From positions 4,402,001-4,466,000 of the forward strand of contig NZ_CP135079.1 of assembly GCF_032121415.1 (NCBI RefSeq): a stretch of DNA of 64,000 bases, written 5' to 3'. The translations under genes and the position numbers were made by a program. Positions 8,549 to 16,831 of this stretch are shown here, piece after piece. The notes beneath the pieces were generated by a model, which was not told the DNA's origin, searched no databases, and worked only from the letters and a program-made list of their open reading frames with translations. Each line of letters starts with the position of its first letter. The first letter of the stretch is position 1. Source of the DNA: Streptomyces parvus. Its GTDB lineage: Bacteria; Actinomycetota; Actinomycetes; Streptomycetales; Streptomycetaceae.

Positions 8549-9373
8549 CTAGATGCGCTCCAGCACCCTCGCCAGCAGCGCGCCCATCCGGGTCGCCGAG
8601 TCGCGGCCCGCCTGGAGGACCTCCTCGTGGTTGAGGGGTTCTCCGGACAGGCCCGCCGCCAGGTTGGTGACCAGGGAGAGGCCGAGCACCTCGGCGCCCG
8701 CCTCGCGGGCCGCGATGGCCTCCAGGACCGTGGACATGCCCACCAGGTCGCCGCCCATGACCCGGACCATGTTGATCTCGGCCGGGGTCTCGTAGTGCGG
8801 GCCGGGGAACTGGACGTACACGCCCTCTTCGAGGGTGTCGTCGATCTCCTTGCACAGGGCGCGCAGCCGCGGGGAGTACAGGTCGGTCAGGTCGACGAAG
8901 TTGGCGCCGATGATCGGGGAGGCGGCCGTCAGGTTGATGTGGTCGCTGATCAGGACCGGCTGACCCGGGCGCATGCCCTCGCGCAGACCGCCGCAGCCGT
9001 TCGTCAGGACGACCGTCTCGCAGCCCGCGGCCACCGCCGTACGGACCCCGTGGGCGACGGCGGCGACGCCCCGGCCCTCGTAGAAGTGCGTGCGGCCGAG
9101 GAAGACCAGGGCGCGCTTCTCGCCGATCTTGTACGAGCGGACCGTGCCGCCGTGGCCCTCGACGGCGGGAGCCGGGAAGCCGGGCAGCTCGGTCACGGGG
9201 AACTCGGCCTCCGGGACGCCGAGTGCCTCGCCCGCGGGCGCCCAGCCGGAGCCCATGACCAGGGCGACGTCATGGGTCTCGGCGCCGGTCAGCTCGCGCA
9301 GGCGGGCGGCGGCCCTGGCGGCGGCCGCCTGCGGGTCGCCCTGGATGTTGTCCGGAATAACAGATGCGTTCAC
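8549..9373 (-). CDS. Purine-nucleoside phosphorylase
   Basis: 274 residues from GTG 9373. It shows class I trimeric PNP features: VMGSGWAP (phosphate loop), the VEGHGG and LGRTHFYEG segments, TNGCGGL, PGPHYETPAEI and GMSTVLEAIAAREAG. It phosphorolyses purine (deoxy)nucleosides to base plus (deoxy)ribose-1-phosphate. With the mutase downstream and the deoC operon it supplies a complete route from purine deoxyriboside to acetaldehyde. The start is 26 nt from the palindromic operator that overlaps its -10 box. No strong ribosome-binding site is visible. Confidence 0.92.
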   Translation of the reverse strand: MNASVIPDNIQGDPQAAAARAAARLRELTGAETHDVALVMGSGWAPAGEALGVPEAEFPVTELPGFPAPAVEGHGGTVRSYKIGEKRALVFLGRTHFYEGRGVAAVAHGVRTAVAAGCETVVLTNGCGGLREGMRPGQPVLISDHINLTAASPIIGANFVDLTDLYSPRLRALCKEIDDTLEEGVYVQFPGPHYETPAEINMVRVMGGDLVGMSTVLEAIAAREAGAEVLGLSLVTNLAAGLSGEPLNHEEVLQAGRDSATRMGALLARVLERI

Positions 9374-9395
9374 GCCGATGAGCGTAACCGCTGAA

Positions 9396-9424
9396 TCCCT
9401 ACGCGCGTAGATGCACTGACGCAA
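9396..9424 (-). promoter_or_regulatory. Promoter of the PNP-mutase operon
   Basis: On the minus strand: -35 TTGCGT (9424-9419), 17-nt spacer, -10 TAGGGA (9401-9396). Transcription would start near 9389, about 16 nt before the GTG. The operator palindrome lies between the boxes and into the -10. Confidence 0.6.
9399..9410. promoter_or_regulatory. Palindromic operator CTACGCGCGTAG, PNP copy
   Basis: Identical to 5908-5919 before deoC and in the same register to the -10 box, where binding would block RNA polymerase. Confidence 0.7.
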
Positions 9425-9489
9425 AGACGCGCACGAGGCGTTTGTGCTTTTGCACGAAGAGGGGTGGGCCGGGTCGGTGTCCGCCCTGG

Positions 9490-9927
9490 TCAGCAGGGGC
9501 GCTTGCGCAGTTCCATGACGTAGTCGTGCGGGGCGCCCGCGGACTCGGCCGCGTCGGCGATCTCGCCCAGATAGCGCGCCGAGGGCAGCCCGCCCTCGTA
9601 CCCGTTGAGCACATAGATCCAGGCCGGCTCCTCGCCGTCCAGGGTGTGCACCCGGATGCGCATACGGCGGTAGATGTCGAGGCCGACGCCCTCCCAGCGG
9701 TCCATGGAGTCCTCGTCCATCGGCGCCAGGTCGTACAGCGCGACGAAGACCTGGGAGCGCGGCGCCTCCACCACGGTGGCCAGCGCCCCCTCCCAGCCCA
9801 TCTGCTCCCCGCCGAAGGTCAGCCGCCAGCCGTTGAGCCAGCCGGTGCTGCGCATCGGGGAATGCGGGGCGCGGCGGGTCATCAGCCGCGCGTCGAGGTT
9901 GCCGGCGTACGCGGCGTAGAGCGACAT
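9490..9927 (-). CDS. Gamma-glutamylcyclotransferase-fold protein
   Basis: 145 residues from ATG 9927. The N-terminal MSLYAAYAGNLD matches the Y-(A/G)-x-(N/S)-x-(D/N) substrate loop of the AIG2/GGCT fold, and the rest (WRLTFGG, VFVALYDLAPMDEDSMDRWEG, YRRMRIRVHT, AWIYVLNGY) follows the family pattern, including the acidic catalytic region. The fold handles gamma-glutamyl or related amide substrates; the actual substrate is unknown. A -10 box 7 nt before the ATG suggests a leaderless transcript. Confidence 0.8.
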   Translation of the reverse strand: MSLYAAYAGNLDARLMTRRAPHSPMRSTGWLNGWRLTFGGEQMGWEGALATVVEAPRSQVFVALYDLAPMDEDSMDRWEGVGLDIYRRMRIRVHTLDGEEPAWIYVLNGYEGGLPSARYLGEIADAAESAGAPHDYVMELRKRPC

Positions 9928-9934
9928 GGGTCCG

Positions 9935-9940
9935 AGGGTA
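9935..9940 (-). promoter_or_regulatory. Putative -10 box, leaderless start of the 9927 gene
   Basis: TACCCT on the minus strand, 7 nt before the ATG, with no ribosome-binding site. Confidence 0.4.
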
Positions 9941-10188
9941 CGGGAGGTGGGGGCGGGAGCGGCGGTTCCTGTGATGAAGGCCCCGGCCGGGGGAGCGGGG
10001 GCGGAGGGGTGAGGGGCGGGCGCGGCGCCCGTTCCGGGGGCACGTTCCCGTATGGAGGGCCCCGGGGCGAAGCACCTTGGCGCGTGCGGGACAATGGAGT
10101 ACGTACTGCATTCCCCCGGGGCGATCCCCCGGACCCCCGGCCGGGGCGGCAGGCGGCCGCGGGTTACACAACGCGAGGCGGACTTTTC

Positions 10189-11628
10189 GTGACCCGGATC
10201 GTGATCATCGGCGGCGGCCCCGGCGGCTACGAGGCGGCCCTGGTGGGCGCCCAGCTCGGCGCGGAGGTGACCGTCGTCGACTGCGACGGCCTCGGCGGAG
10301 CCTCGGTCCTCACCGACTGCGTGCCCTCGAAGACCCTGATCGCGACGGCCGAGGTGATGACCACCTTCGACTCCTCGTACGAGGAGCTGGGCATCATCGT
10401 CGCCGACGACACCCCGCACCGCGAGCAGGCCGCCCGGGTCGTCGGCGTGGACCTCGGCAAGGTCAACCGCCGGGTCAAGCGCCTCGCGCTCGCCCAGTCC
10501 CACGACATCACCGCCTCCGTCACCCGGGCCGGCGCCCGCGTGATGCGCGGCCGGGGCCGGCTCGACGGGCTCCAGGCCGCCGACGGCTCCCGCCAGGTCG
10601 TCGTCACTGCCGCCGACGGCACCGAGGAGCGGCTGACCGCCGACGCGGTGCTGATCGCGACCGGCGGTCACCCCCGGGAGATCCCGGACGCGCAGCCCGA
10701 CGGCGAGCGCATCCTGAACTGGACCCAGGTCTACGACCTCGACGAGCTGCCCGAGGAGCTCATCGTCGTCGGATCCGGTGTCACCGGCGCCGAGTTCGCC
10801 GGTGCGTACCAGGCGCTCGGCTCGCGGGTCACCCTCGTCTCCTCCCGTGACCGGGTGCTGCCGGGTGAGGACCCGGACGCCGCCGCCGTCCTGGAGGACG
10901 TCTTCCGCCGCCGCGGGATGAACGTCATGGCCCGCTCCCGCGCCCAGTCCGCCAAGCGGGTCGGCGACCGGGTCGAGGTGACGCTCGCCGACGGCCGGGT
11001 CATCACCGGTTCGCACTGCCTGATGGCGGTCGGCGCGATCCCGAACACCGCGGGCATGGGCCTGGAGGAGGCCGGCGTACGGCTCAAGGAGTCCGGGCAC
11101 GTCCTCACCGACCGGGTCTCGCGCACCAGCGCCCCCGGCGTCTACGCGGCCGGTGACGTCACCGGGATCTTCGCGCTGGCCTCGGTCGCCGCCATGCAGG
11201 GCCGCATCGCGATGTACCACTTCCTCGGCGACGCGGTCGCCCCGCTGAACCTCAAGGCCGTCTCCGCCAACGTCTTCACCGACCCGGAGATCGCCACCGT
11301 CGGCTACAGCCAGGCCGACGTCGACGCGGGCAAGATCGAGGCCCGGGCCGTCAAGCTGCCGCTGCTGCGCAACCCGCGCGCGAAGATGCAGGGCATCCGC
11401 GACGGCTTCGTCAAGATCTTCTGCCGTCCCGGTACGGGGATCGTGGTCGGCGGCTGTGTGGTCGCGCCGCGCGCCAGCGAGCTGATCCACCCGATCTCGA
11501 TCGCGGTCGACAACAACCTGACGGTGGAACAGATCGCAAACGCCTTCACCGTGTACCCGTCCCTGTCCGGATCGATCGCCGAAGTGGCCCGGCAGTTGCA
11601 CACCCGCAAGCTCACGGACGAGGGCTGA
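10189..11628 (+). CDS. lpdA: NAD(P)H-quinone dehydrogenase, LpdA-type flavoprotein
   Basis: 479 residues from GTG 10189. FAD and NAD dinucleotide folds are clear (IVIIGGGPGGYEAAL at the N-terminus, IVVGSGVTGAEFAGAY mid-protein, GVYAAGDVTGIFALASVAAM). It looks like dihydrolipoamide dehydrogenase, but the redox CxxxxC is GGASVLTDCVPSK here, so the first Cys is replaced by Ser and lipoamide chemistry should be impossible. From memory it closely resembles M. tuberculosis LpdA (Rv3303c), a quinone reductase that likewise retains only part of the redox pair. It probably reduces quinones at the membrane using NAD(P)H and stands alone as a transcription unit ending at the hairpin at 11713. Confidence 0.88.
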   Translation: MTRIVIIGGGPGGYEAALVGAQLGAEVTVVDCDGLGGASVLTDCVPSKTLIATAEVMTTFDSSYEELGIIVADDTPHREQAARVVGVDLGKVNRRVKRLALAQSHDITASVTRAGARVMRGRGRLDGLQAADGSRQVVVTAADGTEERLTADAVLIATGGHPREIPDAQPDGERILNWTQVYDLDELPEELIVVGSGVTGAEFAGAYQALGSRVTLVSSRDRVLPGEDPDAAAVLEDVFRRRGMNVMARSRAQSAKRVGDRVEVTLADGRVITGSHCLMAVGAIPNTAGMGLEEAGVRLKESGHVLTDRVSRTSAPGVYAAGDVTGIFALASVAAMQGRIAMYHFLGDAVAPLNLKAVSANVFTDPEIATVGYSQADVDAGKIEARAVKLPLLRNPRAKMQGIRDGFVKIFCRPGTGIVVGGCVVAPRASELIHPISIAVDNNLTVEQIANAFTVYPSLSGSIAEVARQLHTRKLTDEG

Positions 11629-11712
11629 GCGTCCGGGAAGCCGGGCAACTCACGTCAAAACCCGGCGGATCGGGCGGTGCTGCGACCGCCTCGTGATCAC
11701 CCCCGAACAACG

Positions 11713-11744
11713 AAGGGGCCTCCTATACCACTTGGGGGCCCCTT
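11713..11744 (+). terminator. Terminator of the quinone reductase gene
   Basis: Arms AAGGGGCC (11713-11720) and GGCCCCTT (11737-11744) with a 16-nt loop, followed by TTGAAG. Confidence 0.7.
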
Positions 11745-11777
11745 TGAAGTACAACTTCTGTTATTCGGCGCAAACTG

Positions 11778-11807
11778 CTGAAAACTCACCGGCGGCCAGG
11801 TTACTGT
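11778..11807 (+). promoter_or_regulatory. Promoter of the DeoR-type regulator gene (leaderless)
   Basis: -35-like CTGAAA (11778-11783), 18-nt spacer, -10 TACTGT (11802-11807). The GTG start follows 7 nt later, so the transcript should be leaderless. Confidence 0.5.
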
Positions 11808-11814
11808 CAGTTTC

Positions 11815-12777
11815 GTGTTCGCTGCAGAACGTCGTCAATTGATCCTCGAAATGGTGCGCGCCAACGGGGCGGTATCGCTCCGTGAGCTCGCCCGCGTCGT
11901 CCAGACCTCCGAAGTGACCGTACGGCGGGACGTGCGGGCACTGGAGGCAGAAGGACTCCTCGACCGCCGGCACGGCGGTGCGGTCTTGCCGGGCGGTCTT
12001 ACGCGGGAGTCCGGCTTTCCGCAGAAATCCCATCTCTCCACCGCGGAGAAGACCGCGATCGCCGACCTGGCCGCAGGCCTCGTCGGCGAGGGCGAGGCCA
12101 TCGTGGTCGGCGCCGGTACGACCACGCAGGAGCTGGCCCGCCGGCTCGCGCGGGTCCCCGGTCTGACCGTCGTCACCAACTCCCTGCTGGTGGCACAGGC
12201 GTTGGCCCATGCCAACCGGGTCGAAGTCGTCATGACCGGCGGCACCCTGCGCGGGAGCAACTACGCGCTGGTGGGCAGCGGGGCCGAGCAGTCCCTCCAG
12301 GGGCTGCGGGTCTCCCGGGCCTTCCTCTCCGGGAGCGGCCTCACGGCGGAGCGTGGCCTGTCCACCTCCAACATGCTCTCGGCCAGTGTCGACCGCGCTC
12401 TCGTGCACGCCGCCGCGGAGGTGGTCGTCCTGGCGGACCACACCAAGCTCGGCTCGGACACCATGTTCCAGACGGTGCCCACCGAACTGATCACCCGCCT
12501 GGTGACCGACGAGCCCCCGCTCCACGACGAGCGGGCCGCCGCCGAGCTGCAGTCCCTGGCCGACCAGGGTGTGGAGGTCACGGTGGCGGGGCCGGACACG
12601 GACGCGCCGGGCGGGGACGGCCCCCCTCCGGGGCGCCAGCCCCGGCGGGACATGCCCCTGCCCGGCCAGCGGCGCACGCAGAACGGCGGCCTCGGCCCGC
12701 AGCTCCGCAGCGCTTCCGCCTTGGCGGACGTGCCGGGCGAGCGGGGAGCACGGGTGGCGGATCTGCGGCGGCGGTAG
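11815..12777 (+). CDS. DeoR/GlpR-family transcriptional regulator
   Basis: 320 residues from GTG 11815. The N-terminus is a DeoR winged helix (ERRQLILEMVRANGAVSLRELARVVQTSEVTVRRDVRALEAEGLLDRRHGGA, residues about 5-58). It is followed by the sugar-phosphate-sensing DeoRC domain with VGAGTTTQELARRL, TVVTNSLLVAQALA, GSGLTAERGLSTSNM and VVLADHTKLG. The domain normally ends near residue 255; the last ~60 residues form a Pro/Gly/Arg-rich tail that looks disordered. It is a candidate regulator of the nearby nucleoside genes, but its own promoter lacks the shared 12-bp palindrome, so the link is only positional. Confidence 0.85.
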   Translation: MFAAERRQLILEMVRANGAVSLRELARVVQTSEVTVRRDVRALEAEGLLDRRHGGAVLPGGLTRESGFPQKSHLSTAEKTAIADLAAGLVGEGEAIVVGAGTTTQELARRLARVPGLTVVTNSLLVAQALAHANRVEVVMTGGTLRGSNYALVGSGAEQSLQGLRVSRAFLSGSGLTAERGLSTSNMLSASVDRALVHAAAEVVVLADHTKLGSDTMFQTVPTELITRLVTDEPPLHDERAAAELQSLADQGVEVTVAGPDTDAPGGDGPPPGRQPRRDMPLPGQRRTQNGGLGPQLRSASALADVPGERGARVADLRRR

Positions 12778-12798
12778 GCCGTGCGTCGGGGGCGATGT

Positions 12799-12832
12799 CC
12801 CGGACCCCGCTCCTCGAACGCCGGAGGGGCTG
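12799..12832. repeat. Dispersed Streptomyces intergenic repeat, copy 2
   Basis: 33/34 identical to 8468-8501 and in the same orientation. It lies between the convergent DeoR and TetR genes and contains a CTCCTCGAACGCCGGAGG hairpin-like core, so it may also serve as terminator. Confidence 0.65.
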
Positions 12833-12838
12833 GTCCGG

Positions 12839-13435
12839 CTACTTCAGCCCCCGCAGCGTCAGCCGCAGCAGCCGGTCCGCCAACTCCGGGTCGTCCGGAG
12901 ACTGTTCGGCCGCCAGGGCGATCGCGTTCGTCAGCTGGAGCAGGTCGTCGATGGAGACGTCGCCCCGTACGGACCCGCTCTCCTGAGCCCGCCGCAGCAG
13001 CCCCGCGCCCGCTTCCCGGAGCGGCAGATGGCACTGCACCAGGGCCGAGGTCTCGTCGCGCGAGGCGGACATCAGGGAGTGGGCCAGGCCGCGGTACTCA
13101 CCCGCATGAGTGACGATCGCACCCAGCCAGTCCACCAGCGCCCGGCACGGGGCCTCCGCCGCCGCCAGTTCCCGGGAGCGGTCCAGGAGTGAGCACAGGG
13201 CGTCCTGGAAGACCGCGTTCATCAGGGCGTCCCGGTTCGGGAAGTGCCGGTAGAGGGTGCCGATGCCCACGCCCGCCCGGCGGGCGATGTCCTCCAGCGA
13301 AGCGTCCGTACCGTGCTCGGCGAAGGACCTGCGCGCCTCGCCCACCAGCCGGTCGTGGTTCCGGCGCGCGTCCGCGCGCATCGGCCGGGCCGGCGGCTGT
13401 GCCGTGCTCGCGTCCATCGGGATCGCCCCTGCCAT
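12839..13435 (-). CDS. TetR-family transcriptional regulator
   Basis: 198 residues from ATG 13435, with GGAGGGG 8 nt upstream (a second ATG lies 6 codons in). The TetR helix-turn-helix is clear at about residues 25-70: ARRSFAEHGTDASLEDIARRAGVGIGTLYRHFPNRDAL. The C-terminal ligand domain has no recognised specificity; the target is unknown. It lies beyond the terminator of accA2 and on the same strand, so it could be read alone. A role in acyl-CoA carboxylase control is possible by position only. Confidence 0.88.
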   Translation of the reverse strand: MAGAIPMDASTAQPPARPMRADARRNHDRLVGEARRSFAEHGTDASLEDIARRAGVGIGTLYRHFPNRDALMNAVFQDALCSLLDRSRELAAAEAPCRALVDWLGAIVTHAGEYRGLAHSLMSASRDETSALVQCHLPLREAGAGLLRRAQESGSVRGDVSIDDLLQLTNAIALAAEQSPDDPELADRLLRLTLRGLK

Positions 13436-13520
13436 GGCTTTCGCCCCTCCCTCGGTCCTCGGGCCCCTTTGACCTCACGGCCCCCTCGGACCCTGCGTCG
13501 GTTCCAGGATGCCACTGCCG

Positions 13521-13567
13521 CGAAGGGGCCCGGCCCACGTCGTGAGGACGTGGGCCGGGCCCCTTCG
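13521..13567 (-). terminator. Terminator of accA2
   Basis: A perfect 21-bp stem (13521-13541 with 13547-13567) and a 5-nt loop, 16 nt beyond the accA2 stop codon. Confidence 0.85.
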
Positions 13568-13582
13568 GAGCGTGCCGGGCGG

Positions 13583-15337
13583 TCAGTCCTTGATCTCGCA
13601 GATCAGCGCGCCGGAGGAGACGGATGCACCGACCTCGGCGGTGAGGCCCTTGATGGTGCCGGAGCGGTGCGCGTTGAGCGGCTGCTCCATCTTCATGGCC
13701 TCCAGGACGACGACGAGGTCGCCCTCCTTGACCTCCTGGCCCTCCTCCACCGCGATCTTGACGATGGTGCCCTGCATGGGCGAGGCGAGGGAGTCGCCGG
13801 AGGCGGCGGAACCGGCCTTCTTGGCCGCGCGGCGCTTCGGCCTGGCACCGGCCGCGAGGCCCGTACGCGCCAGGCTCATGCCCAGCGAGGACGGCAGCGA
13901 GACCTCCAGGCGCTTGCCGCCGACCTCGACGACGACGGTCTCACGACCGGTTTCGTCCTCCGCGTCCGCCTCGGCGGGCGCGGCGAAGGGCTTGATGTCG
14001 TTGACGAACTCGGTCTCGATCCACCGGGTGTGCACGGTGAACGGGTCCGCGGTGAAGGCGGGGTCGGCGACGACGGCCCGGTGGAACGGGATCGCGGTGG
14101 CCATGCCCTCGACCTGGAACTCCGCCAGCGCGCGGGCGGCCCGCTGGAGCGCCTGCTCGCGGGTGGCGCCGGTGATGACCAACTTCGCCAGGAGGGAGTC
14201 CCACGCCGGGCCGATGACCGAGCCGGACTCGACGCCCGCGTCCAGGCGGACGCCCGGGCCGGTCGGCGGGGCGAAGGTGGTGACGGTGCCGGGGGCGGGC
14301 AGGAAGCCGCGGCCCGGGTCCTCGCCGTTGATCCGGAACTCGAAGGAGTGGCCGCGCACCGCCGGGTCGCCGTAGCCGAGCTCCTCGCCGTCGGCGATGC
14401 GGAACATCTCGCGTACGAGGTCGATGCCGGTGACCTCTTCGGTGACCGGGTGCTCGACCTGGAGGCGGGTGTTGACCTCCAGGAAGGAGATCGTGCCGTC
14501 GAGGCCGACGAGGAACTCGACCGTGCCCGCGCCGACGTAGCCGGCTTCCTTGAGGATCGCCTTGGACGCCGCGTACAGCTCGTCGTTCTGCGCCTGGGTC
14601 AGGAAGGGGGCCGGGGCCTCCTCCACCAGCTTCTGGTGGCGGCGCTGGAGCGAGCAGTCACGGGTGGAGACGACGACCACGTTGCCGTGCTGGTCGGCCA
14701 GGCACTGGGTCTCCACGTGGCGCGGCTTGTCGAGGTAGCGCTCGACGAAGCACTCGCCCCGACCGAACGCCGCGACCGCCTCGCGGACCGCGGAGTCGTA
14801 CAGCTCCGGGATCTCCTCCAGCGTGCGGGCCACCTTCAGGCCGCGCCCGCCACCGCCGAAGGCGGCCTTGATCGCGATCGGGAGGCCGTTCTGCTCGGCG
14901 AACGCGACGACCTCGTCGGAGCCGGAGACCGGGTCCGGGGTGCCCGCCACGAGCGGGGCGCCCGCGCGCTGCGCGATGTGCCGGGCGGCGACCTTGTCGC
15001 CGAGGTCGCGGATGGCGGCCGGCGGCGGGCCGATCCAGGTCAGCCCGGCGTCCAGGACGGCCTGGGCGAACTCCGCGTTCTCCGACAGGAATCCGTACCC
15101 CGGGTGGATCGCGTCCGCCCCGGAGTCCGCGGCGGCCTGCAGCACCTTGGCCATGTCCAGGTAGCTGGCGGCCGGGGTGTCACCGCCCAGGGCGAACGCC
15201 TCGTCAGCGGCCCGGACATGCAACGCGTCCCGGTCCGGCTCGGCGTAGACCGCGACACTCGCGATCCCCGCGTCCCGGCACGCCCGAGCAACGCGGACAG
15301 CGATTTCGCCACGGTTGGCGATGAGCACCTTGCGCAC
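13583..15337 (-). CDS. accA2: Acyl-CoA carboxylase alpha subunit (biotin carboxylase + biotin carrier)
   Basis: 584 residues from GTG 15337, with GGAGGGAG 5-12 nt upstream. The biotin carboxylase domain begins MRKVLIANRGEIAVRVARA, with the ATP-grasp glycine loop (AAFGGGGRGLKVA) and FLEVNTRLQVEHPVTEEVTG. The C-terminal biotin carrier domain holds VLEAMKMEQP, whose Lys is biotinylated. It carboxylates biotin with ATP and bicarbonate and serves the carboxyltransferase subunits, probably PccB (17380-18960) and others, to make malonyl- and methylmalonyl-CoA. The ligase BirA is encoded 4 kb away. It resembles the S. coelicolor AccA1/AccA2 proteins; the symbol is by analogy. Confidence 0.93.
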   Translation of the reverse strand: MRKVLIANRGEIAVRVARACRDAGIASVAVYAEPDRDALHVRAADEAFALGGDTPAASYLDMAKVLQAAADSGADAIHPGYGFLSENAEFAQAVLDAGLTWIGPPPAAIRDLGDKVAARHIAQRAGAPLVAGTPDPVSGSDEVVAFAEQNGLPIAIKAAFGGGGRGLKVARTLEEIPELYDSAVREAVAAFGRGECFVERYLDKPRHVETQCLADQHGNVVVVSTRDCSLQRRHQKLVEEAPAPFLTQAQNDELYAASKAILKEAGYVGAGTVEFLVGLDGTISFLEVNTRLQVEHPVTEEVTGIDLVREMFRIADGEELGYGDPAVRGHSFEFRINGEDPGRGFLPAPGTVTTFAPPTGPGVRLDAGVESGSVIGPAWDSLLAKLVITGATREQALQRAARALAEFQVEGMATAIPFHRAVVADPAFTADPFTVHTRWIETEFVNDIKPFAAPAEADAEDETGRETVVVEVGGKRLEVSLPSSLGMSLARTGLAAGARPKRRAAKKAGSAASGDSLASPMQGTIVKIAVEEGQEVKEGDLVVVLEAMKMEQPLNAHRSGTIKGLTAEVGASVSSGALICEIKD

Positions 15338-15690
15338 GATGACTCCCTCCTCGAAACAAGCTGAGTTTAGGGACTACCGACACGGCCGTACGACCTGTCC
15401 CCAATGGTGAGCTTGCCCACACGGAGTGTGATCCGAGGCTTGCCCCAGTAGTGAAATCCCTTGTGGCACCACGGTACGCCGGGATCCTCAACCGCACAGT
15501 AACCAGCCGGTGTGGTCCAGGTCTCTGTCATGGCAGTCAATGCCGCACGGCGTTTCTTTGTGGACTCCCTACGAACGGTCGGTGGATTCTTTGCCCGGCG
15601 CCCGGGCCCGTCCAACCCCTTGTCCGGAGGAATACCCGCGAGTAGCGTCCGCGCTACGCACGTACCAGAGGTAACAGGGGTGGGACGCAG
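15338..15690. other. 353-nt divergent intergenic region between accA2 and the 15691 gene
   Basis: No convincing gene. On the minus strand GGTTACTGT at about 15496-15504 could be an accA2 -10 (TACTGT). A GTAGCG-tccg-CGCTAC inverted repeat (15642-15657) sits about 34 nt before the membrane-protein ATG and may be an operator. Small open frames at 15451-15715 lack ribosome-binding sites and normal codon bias. Confidence 0.5.
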
Positions 15691-16140
15691 ATGCGCAGAC
15701 CGGTGGCGATCGTGACGGCGCTCGTGCTGTTCGGGGAGGCGGTGGGCATCGTGATCGTCAACGCCGTCCTGGCCACGGTCGCCGAGAACCAGAACATGTC
15801 GCTCGCCGGCATGGACCCGCGCGCCATGTCCGCCGGCACCTGGGTGATGGGCGGTGTCTCCGGGCTGCTGCTGGTCCTGTGCGGGCTGACAGCCCTGATC
15901 GCCGGGGTACGCGACCGCGCACCGGGACGCGTCGGACGGATCGTCCTGATCGGCTGCGCGGTCGTGCACGGAGTCCTCGGCGCGGTCACCGTCGGCCTGG
16001 TCGGCTGGGCCGCCTTCGCGTTCATGATGGTGGTGCTGGCCCTGCTGGTCCTCACCCTGCTGTCGTACGGGCCCGGGGCCCGGGCCGAGGAAGCGGTGGG
16101 CGGCGACAGGGGCGACAAGGCGGCCCCGGCGGCCGTCTGA
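15691..16140 (+). CDS. Small integral membrane protein, unknown function
   Basis: 149 residues from ATG 15691 (GGGTGGGA upstream). Four hydrophobic helices are visible, at about residues 5-28, 48-70, 82-101 and 105-124, with a charged cytoplasmic tail ending AAPAAV. No enzymatic motif. It is transcribed divergently from accA2. I recall similar proteins beside accA2 in other streptomycetes, which suggests conserved neighbourhood but not function. Confidence 0.75.
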   Translation: MRRPVAIVTALVLFGEAVGIVIVNAVLATVAENQNMSLAGMDPRAMSAGTWVMGGVSGLLLVLCGLTALIAGVRDRAPGRVGRIVLIGCAVVHGVLGAVTVGLVGWAAFAFMMVVLALLVLTLLSYGPGARAEEAVGGDRGDKAAPAAV

Positions 16141-16158
16141 GCCGCCGGAAGGAGCGGC

Positions 16159-16185
16159 CCGAGCCGTCGGGGGAGGCCGGCTCGG
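16159..16185. terminator. Possible bidirectional terminator
   Basis: Arms CCGAGCCG (16159-16166) and CGGCTCGG (16178-16185) with an 11-nt loop between convergent genes; short stem. Confidence 0.45.
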
Positions 16186-16221
16186 ACTCAGAGACCCGGG
16201 CCCATGGCCGAAAGTCCTGCC

Positions 16222-16824
16222 TCAGACCCACAGCTCCGTGACCGACACGTCCAGCTCGCCCAGCAGTCGGCGCAGCAGGGGCAGCGAGAGGCCGATGACA
16301 TTGCCGTGGTCGCCCTCGATCGAGTCGACGAACGGGGCCGACCTGCCGTCCAGCGTGAACGCCCCCGCGACGTGGAGCGGTTCACCCGATGCCACGTAGG
16401 CGGCGACCTCGGCGTCGCTCGGCTCGCCGAACCGTACGACCGTGGAGGCCGTCGCCGACGCCGTACGGCCGGAGGCGGTGTCGATCACGCTGTGCCCGGT
16501 CTGCAGCACCCCCGCCCGGCCGCGCATCGACTTCCAGCGGGCGGTGGCCTCCTCGGCGTCGGCGGGTTTGCCGAGCGCCTCGCCGTCCAGTTCCAGCACC
16601 GAGTCGCAGCCGAGGACCAGGGCGCCCGCCGCCTCGGGGCGCTCCGCGACCGCCGCCGCCTTGGCCCGGGCCAGAACGAGCGCGAGCTCGGCGGGGGTCG
16701 GGGCGCTCAGCGCGTCCTCGTCCACCCCGCTGACGATCACCTCGGGGGCGAAACCGGCCTGGCGCAGCAGACCGAGACGGGCGGGGGAGGCGGAGGCGAG
16801 CACAAGACGGCGCTGATCAGTCAT
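16222..16824 (-). CDS. maf: Maf-family nucleotide pyrophosphatase
   Basis: 200 residues from ATG 16824. Maf signatures are present: LVLASASPARLGLLRQAGF at the N-terminus, VLGCDSVLELDGEALGKP (catalytic Asp region) and FVDSIEGDHGNVIGLSLP. Maf proteins hydrolyse non-canonical or canonical NTPs to NMP plus PPi and are linked to septum formation. The TACGAT box 7 nt before the ATG predicts a leaderless transcript. It is encoded within the acyl-CoA carboxylase cluster, just downstream of a tiny membrane-protein gene. Confidence 0.92.
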   Translation of the reverse strand: MTDQRRLVLASASPARLGLLRQAGFAPEVIVSGVDEDALSAPTPAELALVLARAKAAAVAERPEAAGALVLGCDSVLELDGEALGKPADAEEATARWKSMRGRAGVLQTGHSVIDTASGRTASATASTVVRFGEPSDAEVAAYVASGEPLHVAGAFTLDGRSAPFVDSIEGDHGNVIGLSLPLLRRLLGELDVSVTELWV

Positions 16825-16831
16825 GCACGCC

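Noticed and set aside
9490..11601. A 703-codon open frame on the minus strand opposite the quinone reductase gene
   Set aside because: Only its last 145 codons are a real gene (gamma-glutamylcyclotransferase-like). The rest is a His/Asp/Gly-rich mirror of the plus-strand gene, caused by GC bias.
15451..15715. Small plus-strand frames in the accA2 upstream region
   Set aside because: Overlapping alternatives with poor start signals and no shared codon bias.
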